From Todiramphus chloris collaris (Eukaryota; Chordata; Aves; Coraciiformes; Alcedinidae): DNA of 64,000 nucleotides. Made by a program: the position numbers and the translations under genes. The stretch spans positions 33,474,893 through 33,538,892 of the forward strand of contig JANVCC010000021.1 in NCBI GenBank assembly GCA_025345505.1, written 5' to 3'. The notes below the pieces were generated by a model. It was given only the letters and a program-made list of their open reading frames with translations. It made no database searches and was not told the DNA's origin. Shown here piece by piece: positions 1 to 13,134 of this stretch (positions within the stretch are counted from its first letter, which is position 1; the number at the start of each line of letters is the position of its first letter).

Positions 1-552
1 ACTATCAATCAATATCACCAGGTCCTTTTCCAATTTGCAGCTTTCCAACCACACATCCCCAAGTTTGTACCTTGCCATGGGGTTGTTATGACCCAAGTGC
101 AGTACCTGGAACTTGGCCTTGTTGAACCCCATGCAGTTAATGTTGTCCTACTGACCTAACCTGTCTGGGTGCCACTGTAAAGCTTCCCTACCCTCTAGCA
201 AGTCAACACACCCACCTATATTGGTGTCATCTGCAAATTTACTGAGGGTACACTCAAGCTCCTCATCTAGATCATTAATAAAGAAATTAAAGGGAACAGG
301 TCCCAGTACTGAACCCTGGGGAACACCACTTGTGACCAGATGCCAGACAGATTTATCTCCGGTCACTACCACTCTTTTGGCCCCACCATCCAACTAGTTT
401 TTTATCCAGAGCAGAATCTATTTATCCAAGCCTTGCACCATAAGTTTCTGAAGGAGAATGCTGTGGGAGATAGTGTCAAAGGCTTTACTAAAGTCCATAT
501 AGACAATGTCCACAGCTATTCTGTCATTACTGTTTCTCTGAACCAGTTAATA
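1..552 (-). mobile_element. CR1 LINE fragment, reverse-transcriptase region
   Basis: Read on the minus strand, 393-148 encodes a CR1 reverse-transcriptase piece with the motif [10 protein letters not shown], then [11 protein letters not shown] and the catalytic-type FADD. Upstream (about 540-420) the strand reads through a degraded form of the palm motif around DFSKAFD. Downstream, toward position 1, it continues into the segment that encodes the LGHNNP-type motif and runs off the window edge. CR1 is the main non-LTR retroposon of birds; its second open frame encodes endonuclease and reverse transcriptase. The copy is 5' truncated near 552, as most CR1 copies are, and its 3' end lies outside the window. 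It resembles the copies at 2150-2962, 21596-22402 and 27990-30209, which share the segment that reads LLEG in the better copies. Confidence 0.92.
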
Positions 553-1069
553 CTTTAGACACCCAACATTATTTTATTTGACTTAGTTCTAAGGAAACAA
601 TCCAGTGTCTTTAAAGGTTTTTTTTTTAGATGACAGTTAATTCTTCTCAATAGAACAAATGTACACCCTTCTTTTGTCTTTACAATGAGCATTGTAGCAA
701 AGACTAGCTTTCACAAGTGTCTGTCTGTCTCTGCTGCTAAATAGGATGGTGTAACTCTAGCTGCAAAATCCTTTTAATTCGTTTGTGTTGACATTAAAGC
801 TTGGCACAGTAAGTCAAATCAGGTTCCTTATCTGACTGGAAACTAACCTTACAGGGGAACAAAATACGGCTTTCAGCAGATCAGCAAATTCATCTAATTT
901 TCTGAGTAATAGTTACAGCAAGCATCACAGAAGCAATACAGAGGCTGATGTATGGGCAAAGGGAAGAGGTAGAAAGTGTATGATCACTAACTAATAACAT
1001 TGGATTTGTTCCTGAAAATTAATGTTTATATTATTAATGCAATAATGCTACCATCCAAACGTACTTAGA
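553..1069. other. No recognised feature
   Basis: AT-rich sequence between two CR1 pieces. A short T run lies near 620. I see no coding signature or structural RNA. Confidence 0.5.
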
Positions 1070-1965
1070 GATCTTGTTGATAATGTTGCAAAATCATCCT
1101 CCACCCTCTTTGGAAGGCTGAGACAGTCAGGGATGGTTCCTGGTGACTCAGAAATACCCCAAATGTTGCACTCATCTTCAAGACGGGCAAGAAAGAAGAA
1201 TTCAGGGAGCTGCAGACTGCTGTTCTGAACTTAATTCAGTTGAAGACTACAGAAAAATAGTGCTTGAAAGCCAGAGCAAAGCACAGGTGGGACAAGAAGA
1301 AGACTGAGAATAGCCATTTGCAGAGGCCAGAGTATGCCGGACCAAATTGATTTCCTTTTATAATGAGAAGACCAGATTGGTAGTCAAGGCAAGAGTAGTG
1401 GATGCCCCTAATGTTGCCATAATTTTTTAATATTTTGTCCCATAGTACATCTTCTTGTAGCTGTTTTGGAAAGAAATGATCTGGATACATGGAATGACAA
1501 GCTGGGTGAAAAATTGAATAAATTGCCATGCTGAAAGAACGGTTGTCAGCAGTTCAAAACCCAGTTGTTAGCCAGATATTATATGTCAGTCTGAGTTATT
1601 CCTCAAGGTGGGTACTGAGGTCAACACTGTTCAACGTCTTCATTAATGGTCTTCATGATGAGGGAAAATGCACTTTCTGTGTGTCTCTAGACAGGACAAT
1701 AGCTGATATGCTGAAGCGCTGGCTGCCATTGAAAAGGCTTTCAACAGACTAGAAGAATGGGTGAAAAAAAATATCTTCCATTTCAGTAGCCCTGTACACT
1801 AGATGAAACAACACCATGACACAGTACAGACTGGAAGCTGACTGGCTAGAAAGTAGATTTATGTAAAAGAGATAAATGTTTTGCTTGAGACAAGAAGTTG
1901 AACACAAGTCAGCTATGTGCTCCTGCAACCGTGGAAGCTAAGTGCCTGTTGGACTGCATTAGCAA
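1070..1965 (+). mobile_element. Old, degraded CR1 LINE fragment
   Basis: The plus strand follows the CR1 reverse-transcriptase region from the segment before the palm domain (about 1100-1230, recognisable as a degraded form of the stretch encoding PLSIIFE...PIFKKGKK) to the segment after the FADD motif. The clearest part is 1590-1690, which reads as SSRWVLRSTLFNVFINGLHDEGKC, a decayed version of the family's [20 protein letters not shown]. Both ends are vague. The decay is much heavier than in the neighbours, so this is an older insertion. It repeats part of the region also covered by the copy starting at 2150, so the two are separate insertions. Confidence 0.7.
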
Positions 1966-2149
1966 CACACTGGGAAAGAATTGTGATATACACTTGCTCT
2001 ACTTCTACCAACCCCTTGGTATCTGTTTCTGTCCATTTTAGGAGACAAAATTCTGATATGGTGTAGTGTAGCTACCCTAATTTTCTAAAAATGACTAATT
2101 GTAAAGATGATTGCATAAATTCCCTACATGAACTAGAGAAAATACAACT

Positions 2150-2962
2150 ATGTGCAGATTGCACCACTAGGAGTGTGTGTTAATCTGCTAGAGGAAAGGG
2201 AAGCTTTACAGTGGGACCTAGACAGGTTAGCTCAGTAGGCCACGGTTAACAGCATGGGGTTCAATAAGGCCAAGTGCCAGGTCCTGCACTTGGGTCATAA
2301 CAACCCCATGGCAAGGTACAGACTTGGGGATGTCTGGTTGGAATGCCAATGGCATCCTGGCTTGTATTGGAAACACTGTGGCCAGCAGGAATAGGGAGGT
2401 GGTCATCCCCTTGTACTCAGCACTGGAGAGGTCACACCTAGAATATGGCATTCAGTTCTGGGCCCCTCACTATAAGAAGGATATAGAAGTGCTGGAGCAT
2501 GTCCAGAAAAGGGCAGTGATTCTCATGAAGGGCCTAGAGCACAAGTCCTGTGAGAAGTGGCTAAGGGAAGTGGGGTTGTTTAGTCTGGAGAAGAGGAGGC
2601 TAAGGGGAGACCTTATTGCTCTCTACAACTACTTGAAAGGAGGTTGGAATGAGGAGGGGGACAGCCTCTTCTCCCTGTTGACGTGTGCCAGGACAGAAGG
2701 AATGGCTGCTAGCTGTTTCAGGGGTGATTTAGGCTGGATATTAAGGAACATTTCTTCACTGAAAGGGTTATCAAACATTGGAATGGTCTGCCCAGGGCAG
2801 TGGTGGTGTTGCCATCCCTGGAGGCATTTAAATGGCATGTGGACCTGGTGTTTAGGGCCATGGTTTAGTGGTGAGCTTGCAGTGTTGGGTCAAAGGCTGG
2901 ATTATATGATCCTGAAGGTCTCTTCCAACCAAAGACATTCTATGATTCTGTGATTCTGTGTA
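2150..2962 (+). mobile_element. CR1 LINE 3' half with intact tail
   Basis: The sequence matches the CR1 ORF2 carboxy-terminal region and 3' end. An open frame from 2324 encodes [28 protein letters not shown] in overlapping pieces, then [20 protein letters not shown] and [22 protein letters not shown], all hallmarks of the CR1 C-terminal part. After about 2700 the family reading continues in another frame (frameshift). The copy ends at about 2960 with three ATTCTATGATTCTGTG-like units, the usual CR1 tail. Compared with the copy at 21596-22402, about 85 bases are missing near 2343, joining the part encoding GDVWLE directly to the part encoding ANGIL. The element is 5' truncated near 2150. Confidence 0.93.
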
Positions 2963-5814
2963 GAATAGTTTTTCAAAAGCTAATTTCAGGGAATGTGATA
3001 TGATAACCGACTGGGACAGTCCTTGAATGTATCTTGAATAATTATAATAAGAATAAACTTTTAAGTGCTTTTCCTCTTGGGGAGGTAAGGCTACTCATCT
3101 CATTAGGCAGAAGAAGTTCTTGGTAGTTAAACTGAAGTAACTTGTTTTTCAGCCAGGAGTAAAGTTAAATCACTAAGACAACTTCTTGGAAAAGAGGCAT
3201 ATTGTTAAATGGAATTTCAGTTCTCTCTTGGCTTCCTAGTTAATAAGAAATCCATGTCTTAGAGCAGAAGGAGTTCAGAAGGCAATCCCTGAACTGTCAA
3301 GGTCAATGTGCAGTGAAGTCTGAAGCCAGCAACATAAGAGAATGTGATAGCATTGGCATTACATTTAGATTTTAATTTTATTTTTCCTAAGTCTTTTCCC
3401 ACCCATAGATATATATCTGTGGTGCAGTTTTGACCCAAATCCTGAGCAAGGATTAAACTCTAAACTGTAGTTCTGTATCAAGATGTCACAAGTATTATGA
3501 ATTTACAACCCTTGATAGTACTGGTTTTATGCTTTACAACTTCCTTTATTCAGCTGCAATAGACATTTAATTTGCCACTATTTGAGATATTGCAGAACAA
3601 ATATATGGTGTTAAACAATCAAAAATTAACTGATTGATTTTAATTATGCTGAAACAATATTTCACTCACCCAGTGGAGAGTTTTTATTATAAACTTCTGG
3701 AAAAAAAAAAAATTTAAAGAACTCTAAACAGCTTTTTTTTTTTTTTTTTTTTTTTTGGTGTGATAGTGCATTTATAGTTCTATTGTACAGGAAAAAGAAA
3801 ACACAACACATTGAAATGACTCATGATTGATAAATTGCACAATGATAAAAAGTTGTGCTAAGTAGAGTCTTAAGCAGACATACCCAGTCTTCCCAGTGAT
3901 GCCCTTTGACTAGCTTTGTGTTTGATTGTTTACATTCCACAAAGCCTTTCATTTACCAATTTTGCATCTCAGATGTAGACCTCCTCACTAAACAGAAACC
4001 CTGTATATAACAGGAATTATACCCTCAGGTACCTTTGTCATGCTTGCTGCACAATCTAAAATGCAATTGCAGCAAACAGAATGGAAGACACTAATGGATT
4101 TTTGACTGCAAATATACATATGATTCCAAAAACCTCCCTTCCCTGTACATCCCCTTGAAAAAGAGTGAAATTTGGCCGAACATTAACTGCTTTATTTTCA
4201 GATGATGCTTCCAATATTTTATTACATTTTATTATGTTTTTTAAATTAGAAGCTTTATATTTAAACAAACTAACTACTGGTAAGAAAATCTTTTTAGAAA
4301 ACAAATCAAAACCTGATAGTCTACACAGGTTTTACAACTGATACACGTACAGGTTTTTCTTTTGGACTAAAATTTTATTTAGACTTTTTGCACCATAGTT
4401 TTTGTCTCTTTAAACAGGAAATGGTGTTTATGAACAACAACAAATACCATTTATGATTTGGGACTATATTACATTTTTTATATATACAAATGTAGTTGTG
4501 AATTGGATCCTCTGATTTTTAACAACTCTTCAAAATGGTCTTTTGTACTAAATATGACTTATATTTAAACAATATGATCTTGAGCTTCCATAAGTCTTTA
4601 TGCTTGTGGAATGGGATGTAGTACTTCTATTGTATGTTTAATATCATATCATATAAGGAGAAAATGTCACTGTCTCTCCTAATCTTGGAGACTGAAATTG
4701 TACAGGTCAAATTAAATAACAAATGCAGTCAGTGCTGATTGGACACTACTGAATTGGTTAGCACATGAAATGGCTTTTGGAAAGAAAACACTAATTATAA
4801 TTTTCATGGCCATTTTGTAAGTGGTAAGAAAATAAGTGAGTCTTAATAGATTTTATTTTAGGATCAAGGCTGTTTTAGCTCTCCAATAGATTATCAGCAC
4901 AAATCATTCTGATTTTTGCCTGGTCTGTGTTTGCAAAATTAAATCTGCATTCTGCTGATGGAAATTACCAATATTTAACTGACACTGACAAGACAAAGGC
5001 AGATTGTATGTACTATGGACTATTACTGGTAATGCATACATCTTCACCTGCAGTGTCTTTTATATTAATAGTTGATTTTCAGTATGCAATTATAATGAGT
5101 TTAGATCTCATTAATAAGTTAGGACATAATTATCAAGTATTCTTTTATAAGATAACTAGTCTAGCAGATAACATTGAAACATTGGAAGTAATTATGTATT
5201 GCTTTTTGAAATAGCTTTGGTAGTGTCCAAGCTTACATTGTTAAAATGAAAGCAGAGAACTATAACTAGAATAAATCCTCAAAGACAGATACACGGCTGA
5301 TTGAAAATCACACTGACTGAATAGATGTCAATGTTTTGACAGGTTAGTATCTAAGTTTCCTTATCTGAACCCAGTTTTGTTCAATAGTTTTCTTGAGTTA
5401 GCTGGTGGAATACAGAGCATATTCTAAAAATTGGTTTTGACATCAATGAACCTGATTATATCAAATTAGAGGGGTTAAAAATACATTAGATTGAATGTTA
5501 AAGTCACACAAAATAAAGAAATTTTGAAATCAGAAAGAAAAATGGCATTTAACAGCAGGACAGTGTTACAATTCACTTATGTAGAATTCACTAACACAAA
5601 ATGCAGAATAAACAGTTAGGCAACATTACTCCTCAAAAGATGGAGGCTAACAGTGATCCTTAAATTAACCATTGGTGGTGAGGTAGAAGTGATTTTCTTT
5701 ATGAAGAAGTAAAATGTCATTTCCGTATTCTTCAAGTGTAGATTATGGGGTTTTCTTTTCCTAAATTCCAGTCTTATCTGGACTCACTTTGAAAGAAAGT
5801 TACAGTCAAAATAG
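2963..5814. other. No recognised gene; AT-rich intergenic sequence
   Basis: No frame here looks like protein. An A run lies at about 3700 and a T run of about 26 at 3731-3756. The open frame at 4927-5214 (95 codons) matches no family I know, and its composition follows the AT-rich background. Confidence 0.5.
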
Positions 5815-6178
5815 GAGACAGAGAGCACGGATGGCAAGAAAATTTGAAAACATAACTAAGGAGGAAAGGTCAAAGACACTGGTTTTGTTTCATTTAGCAG
5901 ACTAAAAAGACTGCCATGATAACAGCCAGGTGTCCTCATTCTGGTGGTAAAGGTTTATATTAAATATTAAGAAAAGTTTTCATTATAATAAAGACAGTGA
6001 TCTGTGTGGACACATTAACAAAGAGAATATATATGGAATACATTTTTAAAGAACTGAATAATTATTTATCTCTGGTTATATCTATAGTCAAGATATGTTT
6101 CATCCTTCTTCAGTAAAGGAGGACTGAGTGACCTTTCACAATAACATCCAGTCTCCTATCTATATTATTTTATGATGA
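5815..6178 (+). mobile_element. Ancient CR1 relic
   Basis: The order of segments follows a CR1 3' region: a piece near 5862 that begins GAGGAAAGGTCAAAGACACT ([11 protein letters not shown] neighbourhood in decayed form), a stretch at 5940-6000 matching the TTAAGGAAAAGTTTTC and AAGGACAGTGA part, then a 3' end near 6120-6178 that resembles ACTAGATGACCTTTC followed by a poor ATTTTATGATG tail. Every part is decayed and gaps are common, so this is one of the oldest insertions in the window. An alternative is a related old LINE such as L3. Confidence 0.55.
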
Positions 6179-6559
6179 ACATTACTAAATAGGATGAAAA
6201 ATGTTTCATGTCCTGAGCAATAAAGTGTTAAAACTATTTTAAAAGACATCATTATCTTCTGAATATATCTAAATATATAGATAATTTATGAACATTATTT
6301 TCATGGCTTAGCTAGATACCAAGAAGAAAATGTACAGTTGTTATTTTACTTCTGTTGCAAATCCTAATAGACCAATACTCCGATATAATCAATGTGATGA
6401 TATTATAATGGATATTACCCAAAACTACTGTGCTTTAGTCCTCATGGTGGAGAGGGCATATATTAATTTAAGTTTTAAATTGTGTTTACTCATACACCTG
6501 CTTATTTTCATTTTCTCATTATGCTATATCAAAGCACAGATTTCCCTGAGGCAGATATT

Positions 6560-6735
6560 GCATTTCTTAACCAGACTAATTGGAACAATGCATTTCAGAT
6601 ATGAGAGAATACAGGGGAGTCTCACTATATGCTTGCCCTGATCTTATGTTCTGAAAACAACTACTACTGACCAGTTATAGAGTGTATTGAGCCTGATGAA
6701 ACACTGGTCTGGTCCAGCATGACCAGATGCTAAAT
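6560..6735 (+). mobile_element. Possible ancient CR1/L3-type LINE 3' end
   Basis: The segment at about 6690-6732 reads like the conserved 3' end of old amniote CR1-type elements (a form of ACTGGTCTGATCCAGCATGGC). The match is short and the upstream part is not diagnostic, so the call is tentative. The 5' limit is a guess. Confidence 0.35.
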
Positions 6736-9496
6736 TTTCAAAGGACTTTTCACCTTCATTTCTCTAATCTGCACCCCAAAAACAGGCTTCAAAGCAAGTC
6801 AGAATATCACTGCATAGTCACACAGTCCTTGACAGAAAACACTATTCCATGATTTTTCTGAGCAGACACAATGAAAGACATTTTAGGCAGGAACATTTTA
6901 GTCATTCCAGACAGCAGTTTTTCCAGATTAACTCTTTAAACGGAACAGGATAATCTTGGAGAAAACCATGAAGTTTACCAGTTACTGTGATTGAAGTAAT
7001 ATCCTAGTAATTTATGAGCATTGTGATACTGTTGGTTTGGTTTTTTTTTTGTTTTTTTTTTTTTTAATTGATGTATTTAATTAAATAAATGTAAATTTTA
7101 AATAAAAATATGAATTAATAAACATAGTATGCTACACAATTTATACAGAAATAGGACATTATTGTTAAAAAGTGTACAAAACCATAAGTGTTGATAAACT
7201 ATATTACAGGAAAGCTATATCCTAAATAAATAAATAATAACAAAATCCTCTGTTTTTTTTTTATTTTACAGTGAAAATAATTTAGGCAAATTGCATTTTG
7301 ACTATTCTTTAGCTAAATTATAGTGAGAGTATGACACTGGTTTTTATCTTTGATTAAAAAAAATAATTATAATTGATGGAGAGTTAAAAGGCAAATCACA
7401 GTTAATGCTGAATTATAAAAAATCTTTAAGGATGAGAAAAGAAATTTTATGAATGCAGATACAACAGAGCTCCACTGAGCATAATACAGTTTAACTGACA
7501 CTCAACTGAAAAACAACATCATGTTTCTTTTAAAAGCAAGATTAAAAGCATGCACACTCACAACTGTTCTATACCTGCAGAAAATTCCTCTTAGGTCTTA
7601 TATTCGGTATAGTAATGTTGACACAAAAATAATCTATGTAATTTTTTTTCAAATATTTATACATAATTACAGTTATTTTGTTTACAAAAGAAACACCTGA
7701 GTAACAAAGACACCTGAGTTCTTTAAATGTAAAATTAACCAAACTCATATAGCCAATTCAATGTAATTTAAATGTACTGCTTCTGTGAATATTTTATGCA
7801 TGTTTTATTGATCATAGTGTTTAAAAATATATTATTCATTTACATCAAACATTAAATGTTAGGAGAAAAAGAAATGGGTAATATATAACAGAGATGAGAA
7901 GACTTTTGATTGGCATCCTACTGACTTCCATGGATTGCCTGTGTTTTTAGAATGTTTGCCAAAACACATAGGTGCATTCCTATCATAGATAGAAAATCTG
8001 TCTTCTTGTTTGTCAAACATGTTAAATAAATCTCAGCAAACCAGTAATATAAACACATATAGCTGTATTTTAATTTTCTTCTGCGTACGGAACAATAGTA
8101 TTTTGGATCTACAAACAACTTTTTCCTCTGACTGATGTCACTACTATTTAGCCCTCTGAGGTTAGCATTTATTGATTCTGCTTTTACTTTGATTGGATCT
8201 TACCTACTTCAGTGCTTCAGTAAATTGAAACCTTCTGCAGTTCATGGAAGAAATTTGAGAGCAAGGCTGTGAGAAAATGTACACTGACCTCAATTTGTTT
8301 CAGACTATGTTGGTAAAAACATTGTCATCAAGTTGCAGAAGTGACCTCAGATAGCAGGAGATAAAAATCAAGCCTCACAGTCTCAACAAGCCTTTAAGAA
8401 ACAGATTTAATTATTCCCAAAGTACAAGTTATAGCACTATTTTCCTATTTTCTGTAAATATGAGAATCTCTCTTTGCTTCTCTCAGTCTATAAGGATATT
8501 CTTGTGATATATACATCTCTAGGAGGAGATACATCAGTCTACCTAATTTGTGCTTGCCCAGCCTGGAAGTGGCATAAGCTATCTTTTAATTATTGTTCTG
8601 GGACTGAATTATGTAACTGAAGCAATAAAATATATTAACCACTTTTGGAAAATGACATTTGTGAGGAAAAAAAACAAGAATATGATGTTTAAATTTAGCA
8701 ACAAGTTTTGAAATAAAAATGGTTTGCTATTGTAATTGTGAATATTCATTGCTAATACTTTCATTACTGTTTTGCTATTGCAAGCTGTATGCTAGCATTG
8801 TTATAGTCCCAGGTAGGATGAACTGGGTCAAAAAAGATCCCTAATAACTTTACTGGGACTGTGACAACATGACTGTTGCAATATTTTATTTTTATCAATT
8901 AATTTTGAATGGACAAAATGGATTATTTTACTAATTTTGAAGTTCAGCACCTGAATGCTTCCTCACTGATTAAACTGGTTTTAGGTGTTGTAAGGTTAGT
9001 GTCATATCTAGAATGTTTAATATATGTTTAATATTTTAATGTTTGTATACATTTATGTAAGTACCACATATACAATGTAATATATAGAGTAAACTAGACT
9101 AGACTAGACTAGAATGTAATAACTAGATTATTGTGTCATGAACCCTGGGCCTATACAGAGAATCATGGACAAGTTGAAAGTTGTGAAACTGATTTTTTTG
9201 ATTCAAAAGGTAGTGGGTGCCTTTCTTGGAGGATTTTTTTGGGGTTTTTTTTTACTCTTTCAAGGTGTAGATCTATATTAAAGCCGAAGATGGTGTACAG
9301 GTGTCTAAATTTGAGCTTTTTCTTCCTCAGATTAATAATTATTCTTGTAAATGTACAGGTACCATAAAATAATCCTTATACCTCCTTTCTTTTTCATATC
9401 TTATGTACAAAACTTCTACCACTGGAATACGAAAGAGTTACCAATTATCCCTATTTGTTTCTTATCTCGTATGTTAACAAAAAACCCCTGAGTGTC
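6736..9496. other. No recognised gene; very AT-rich sequence
   Basis: T runs occur at 7039-7066 and 7252-7263. A small (ACTAG)n run of four units lies at about 9092-9111. The minus-strand frame at 8118-7918 (66 codons) matches nothing I know. Confidence 0.5.
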
Positions 9497-9955
9497 TGTA
9501 GTGGGTTGGCAAACAGCCAAACACCCACCTATCTACTCACTCACTTTCACTTTTCAGCTCATGGGTCAAGATAAAGAGATCACTCACCAGTTACCATCAG
9601 GGTAACAGAGACTGAACTTGTAGGAAATTAAATTTATTTCCAATTAAAATTAATTACTAATTTGGTTAGTGAGAAACAGAGACAAACTTAAAAAATATCT
9701 TTCCTCCCCACTTTCCCAGGCTCAGTTTCACTCCTTCCCTTCAAACTCCTCTACCCTCCATCCTCTCCAAACAGTGCAAGTGGGTGGGGAGGATGTGATA
9801 TTATGGTCAGTAATTAAGGGTTTTACTCTGCTGCTCCTTCCCTCTCACGTTTTCCCTGTGCCCTGGTTGCGCAGTTCTTTCAGGAAGATCCATCCACTCA
9901 TTCACAAGCTGCAGTGAACACCTACTCTAACATCATAGAGCACCAGGTGTTTATT
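9497..9955 (-). mobile_element. Partial avian LTR (ERVL-like group), fossil
   Basis: The sequence follows, in order, a long LTR family common in birds: TGTAGTGGGTTGGC at the start, the segment around CTCATGGGTCAAGATAA, the AT-rich piece with a reverse-strand AATAAA signal near 9630, the CCCACTTTCCCAGGCTCAG segment and the piece around TCTGCTGCTCCTTCC. The reverse-strand polyadenylation signal suggests minus orientation. Only the part at this side is present; the rest of the LTR and any internal region are missing. It is old and broken. Confidence 0.65.
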
Positions 9956-12900
9956 TTATGGCTGAACTAAACGCTGATTGAAAAATTCCTTATTTCCTAT
10001 TTGCTACTTTTCTGTCACAATCTAAAGATGCAAAAGACCAGATAGCTCAGTAAAAGATAGTTCAAGTAAAACGAATGTCCACGTTCCTCTGCAGCACAGA
10101 GTAAGTTCCAGAACTACTTTTACTTTCACTTTCAGACAATAAAGATCTCCATAAAAACACATCAGTAAAATTTATTCAACAAGAATTTGAGACACAGATT
10201 ATTCCAGAACTGTTTTAAGATTAAAAAAATTACTTTAATATGTCACATTTGAAAGTCAAGTTGTAGGTTTTGCTACAGATGAAGGATATTGATTGTAAAT
10301 TCATTCATGGGAAATTGTTCCCATGAATTCAAATGAATTCACATACATGTGGCACAAAATCTGCTGTAACCTAGCCGAGAAAGATTACCTTTAATTTTTA
10401 CTTTTTAGATATATGGCTTTTTTTTTTTTTTTTTTTTCTTCTTATTTGCCATAAATTAAATATCAACTGGGTAAATTCATACAAAAACCCCTACTCTTAG
10501 CTGTGTTCCATATGTAGGGTTTTTTTTGTTTGTTTGTTTTTTGGTTTTTGGTTTTTTTTTAATAATTATTTATCATTTGTTTTGGGCGAAATAAGAATAA
10601 ATCACTTGTCTATCTTTTATTCAACCACTTTGAATAAAATCATATATGTAAGGACAGAGAATGCTTTTGATCAATAAGAGCATGTACTGTACACTTTAGT
10701 ACTTTCTCTATCCAGCCTTCACAAACAGAAAGGCAAACATTTTCTCATTCTCCATATCAGATTGCTCTAGTAGTCTTTACAGATGAATTAATTATCAGAC
10801 CAAATTTTCTCAGAGTCTTGAGTTTCCAGCCCTGTGTTAACTAGTGTTTAAATTCATAATACCAGAAAAACTAATCTGCTCACCAAAATACCACAAATAG
10901 TTAAAATGCAATTGTTGAACATTTGAACACAAATATCTTACCTTTAAAGAATTCATTTTTTTTCTTAAAATCATTTAATACAGTTGAAAGTTTTGTTTGT
11001 TTGTTATTGTTTTTAATTTGACCTTAAATGTCACATAGTGATATGTCAAATGAAGTAATTCTGATCATATGGAATTGGATCATGTCTCACACGCATCAAC
11101 TTGATTGATAAAACCTGACAAGATGCATCAAAATGTGACACATATGCTCCAAAATCAGACATAATGTGGGCTTCTGAAAACAATAATGTTTCTTAATAAT
11201 TTCCGAAAGATATTTTTTCGTTGGGAAATAAAAACACATATTCAACAATGCAAGAATTTCAATAGGTATTAATTAAAAGAGACAAGAAAGAAATAGATTT
11301 TTTTTTTCTCCCTTTCAGGAAATGTACTACAAGTAAACTAGATGCATTTCTTGTCTTATTTCAGTGTAAGAAAGATTTTAAAATAATATTTTGTAATCTT
11401 ACAAACAAAGACAATTAATTTGATGCATAAATAATCCTGAAATAGAAAATGCATTTTAAGTCCCCTTTGAATGCTGCTTCAGTCATAAGTATTATAACGT
11501 TTCATCACAGCACTTTGTAACATGTTAACAGGCTTCTTATGGCCCACATGTTGTCCAGTGAACTTGTTAATTCACAAAATTCACAAAATTGTTCCAACTG
11601 AAGGTGAGGAAGCTAATTTGTATTTATAAAAGGAGAAAATGTATTACAAACAATCTAAGCAAAAGGGGAAGGATTTGCTTATATGATAAGCTTTTATAAA
11701 ATACTATGAGCTAGATTTTATCACCTTCATTTCAAATGAGTAACACTATGATTTAACCATAAATATCCAAGAGATAATTTAGGAAATAAGGTAATAATGA
11801 ATTTAAATAAAGTAGAATCTGACTAAAAAATCCTCAAATAGTTCATTCTCCATTTGGATTTATTTCTCCACACATACATTTTTTCCTGCTACATGAGTGG
11901 CTCTCTGTAGTTCAGAATCACAGTTCACAGTAAAACTAAAAATAAGAGAAGTTGCTTGTTTGTAATGTAAACATTAAAAAATGTTTCCCTGAACCCGACA
12001 GAAATAAACCAGTCAATGATTTCTTTGCTCATACTTCACTTAGCCCAGACAATCTTCAAGCAATTACTTTTTTCATGTTCATTTTACCAACCTATATCTA
12101 CCTGTATGTGTGTCCTGAAAGCTGTGTCAGCCCCTTTGTGTAGGGACATGAACAGAAGGAAATATTTTAATTTTCAGTAACTATTTACTATTGTACGTTT
12201 CAGTTGAAGGCCCTTGGTGTTCTTCAGTTTAGTATCTCATTTGTGTTTAAGGGCTTCTTCGTGCCATCTTAAATGAAGGCAGAGGTCAAAGCTCCAGCTT
12301 CAGTGACATGCAACCAGATCAGCAACACAGTTTGTTCTGGGGTAAACCACTACGGGATAACTGGATTTATGCTGTTCTCATTATGTATCTCTGTCAAGTC
12401 TATTATTTCCATGAAGGCCTGAAAAGGCCTCAATAAAAATTCAATTCACATTAAGGCTTTTAATGAAAATTTAATGGAAATCTATAAAGAATAAATTTAA
12501 TGGAAATTTATAGAGAATAAAGATACATATTGTTTATTGCATGACTATTTCTATTTCTATTTATATATTCAGAGTCTTAAGACCTTAGTACCTGTTAGTG
12601 TAATAAAGTTCTGTAACATTTTCATGTACTATCTTTGCCTCATGTAGAAATTATCAGATATGTAGATGATTTTGAAATTACTTGTCTGCTGGCAAAAATT
12701 ATAATCCAAAGAGGTAGCATTTAGATTTGTCAGGAGTGTTATCTTTGTCACTGGGTAAAGAGAAAAAAGGAATGAAAAATATTATTGAAAGATGAGGAAA
12801 ACAGAGATTTTCTGTCAAGATTTTTTTTCTGCTACCATCTTTCCTTCAAGTATCTACCCTAAAGCATTTTATTCTTACTGTATTACATTATTTCACTTGT

Positions 12901-13134
12901 GTATATTCCACAATACAAATTTAACTCAAACAAAACTGATAGCCAAACAGTTATTTTTAAACTTTTTTTCCCCAAGATGGTTAGTGATTTGTGGCATAAC
13001 ACCACAAATGAGGTCTGACCTTGATGTTGGGATATCTCCTCATACAGTGGATATTTCTTCCATTGTATATCTAAACAGACAACTGAGGATGTGGTCAAGG
13101 TTTGAAGACAGAAAACAGTTCTGTTGGGTGCAAG
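9956..13134. other. No recognised gene; AT-rich sequence
   Basis: T runs occur at 10420-10438 and around 10520-10560. A short tandem duplication at 12468-12519 is listed separately. The 128-codon plus-strand frame beginning at 12792 and the overlapping minus-strand frame have no recognisable motif and overlap each other, so I do not call them genes. Confidence 0.5.
12468..12519. repeat. Two-copy 26-bp tandem duplication
   Basis: 12468-12493 and 12494-12519 are adjacent copies of a 26-bp unit starting AATTTAATGGAAAT and ending AGAATA. They differ at two positions (C/T in the middle and A/G before the final part). Confidence 0.9.
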
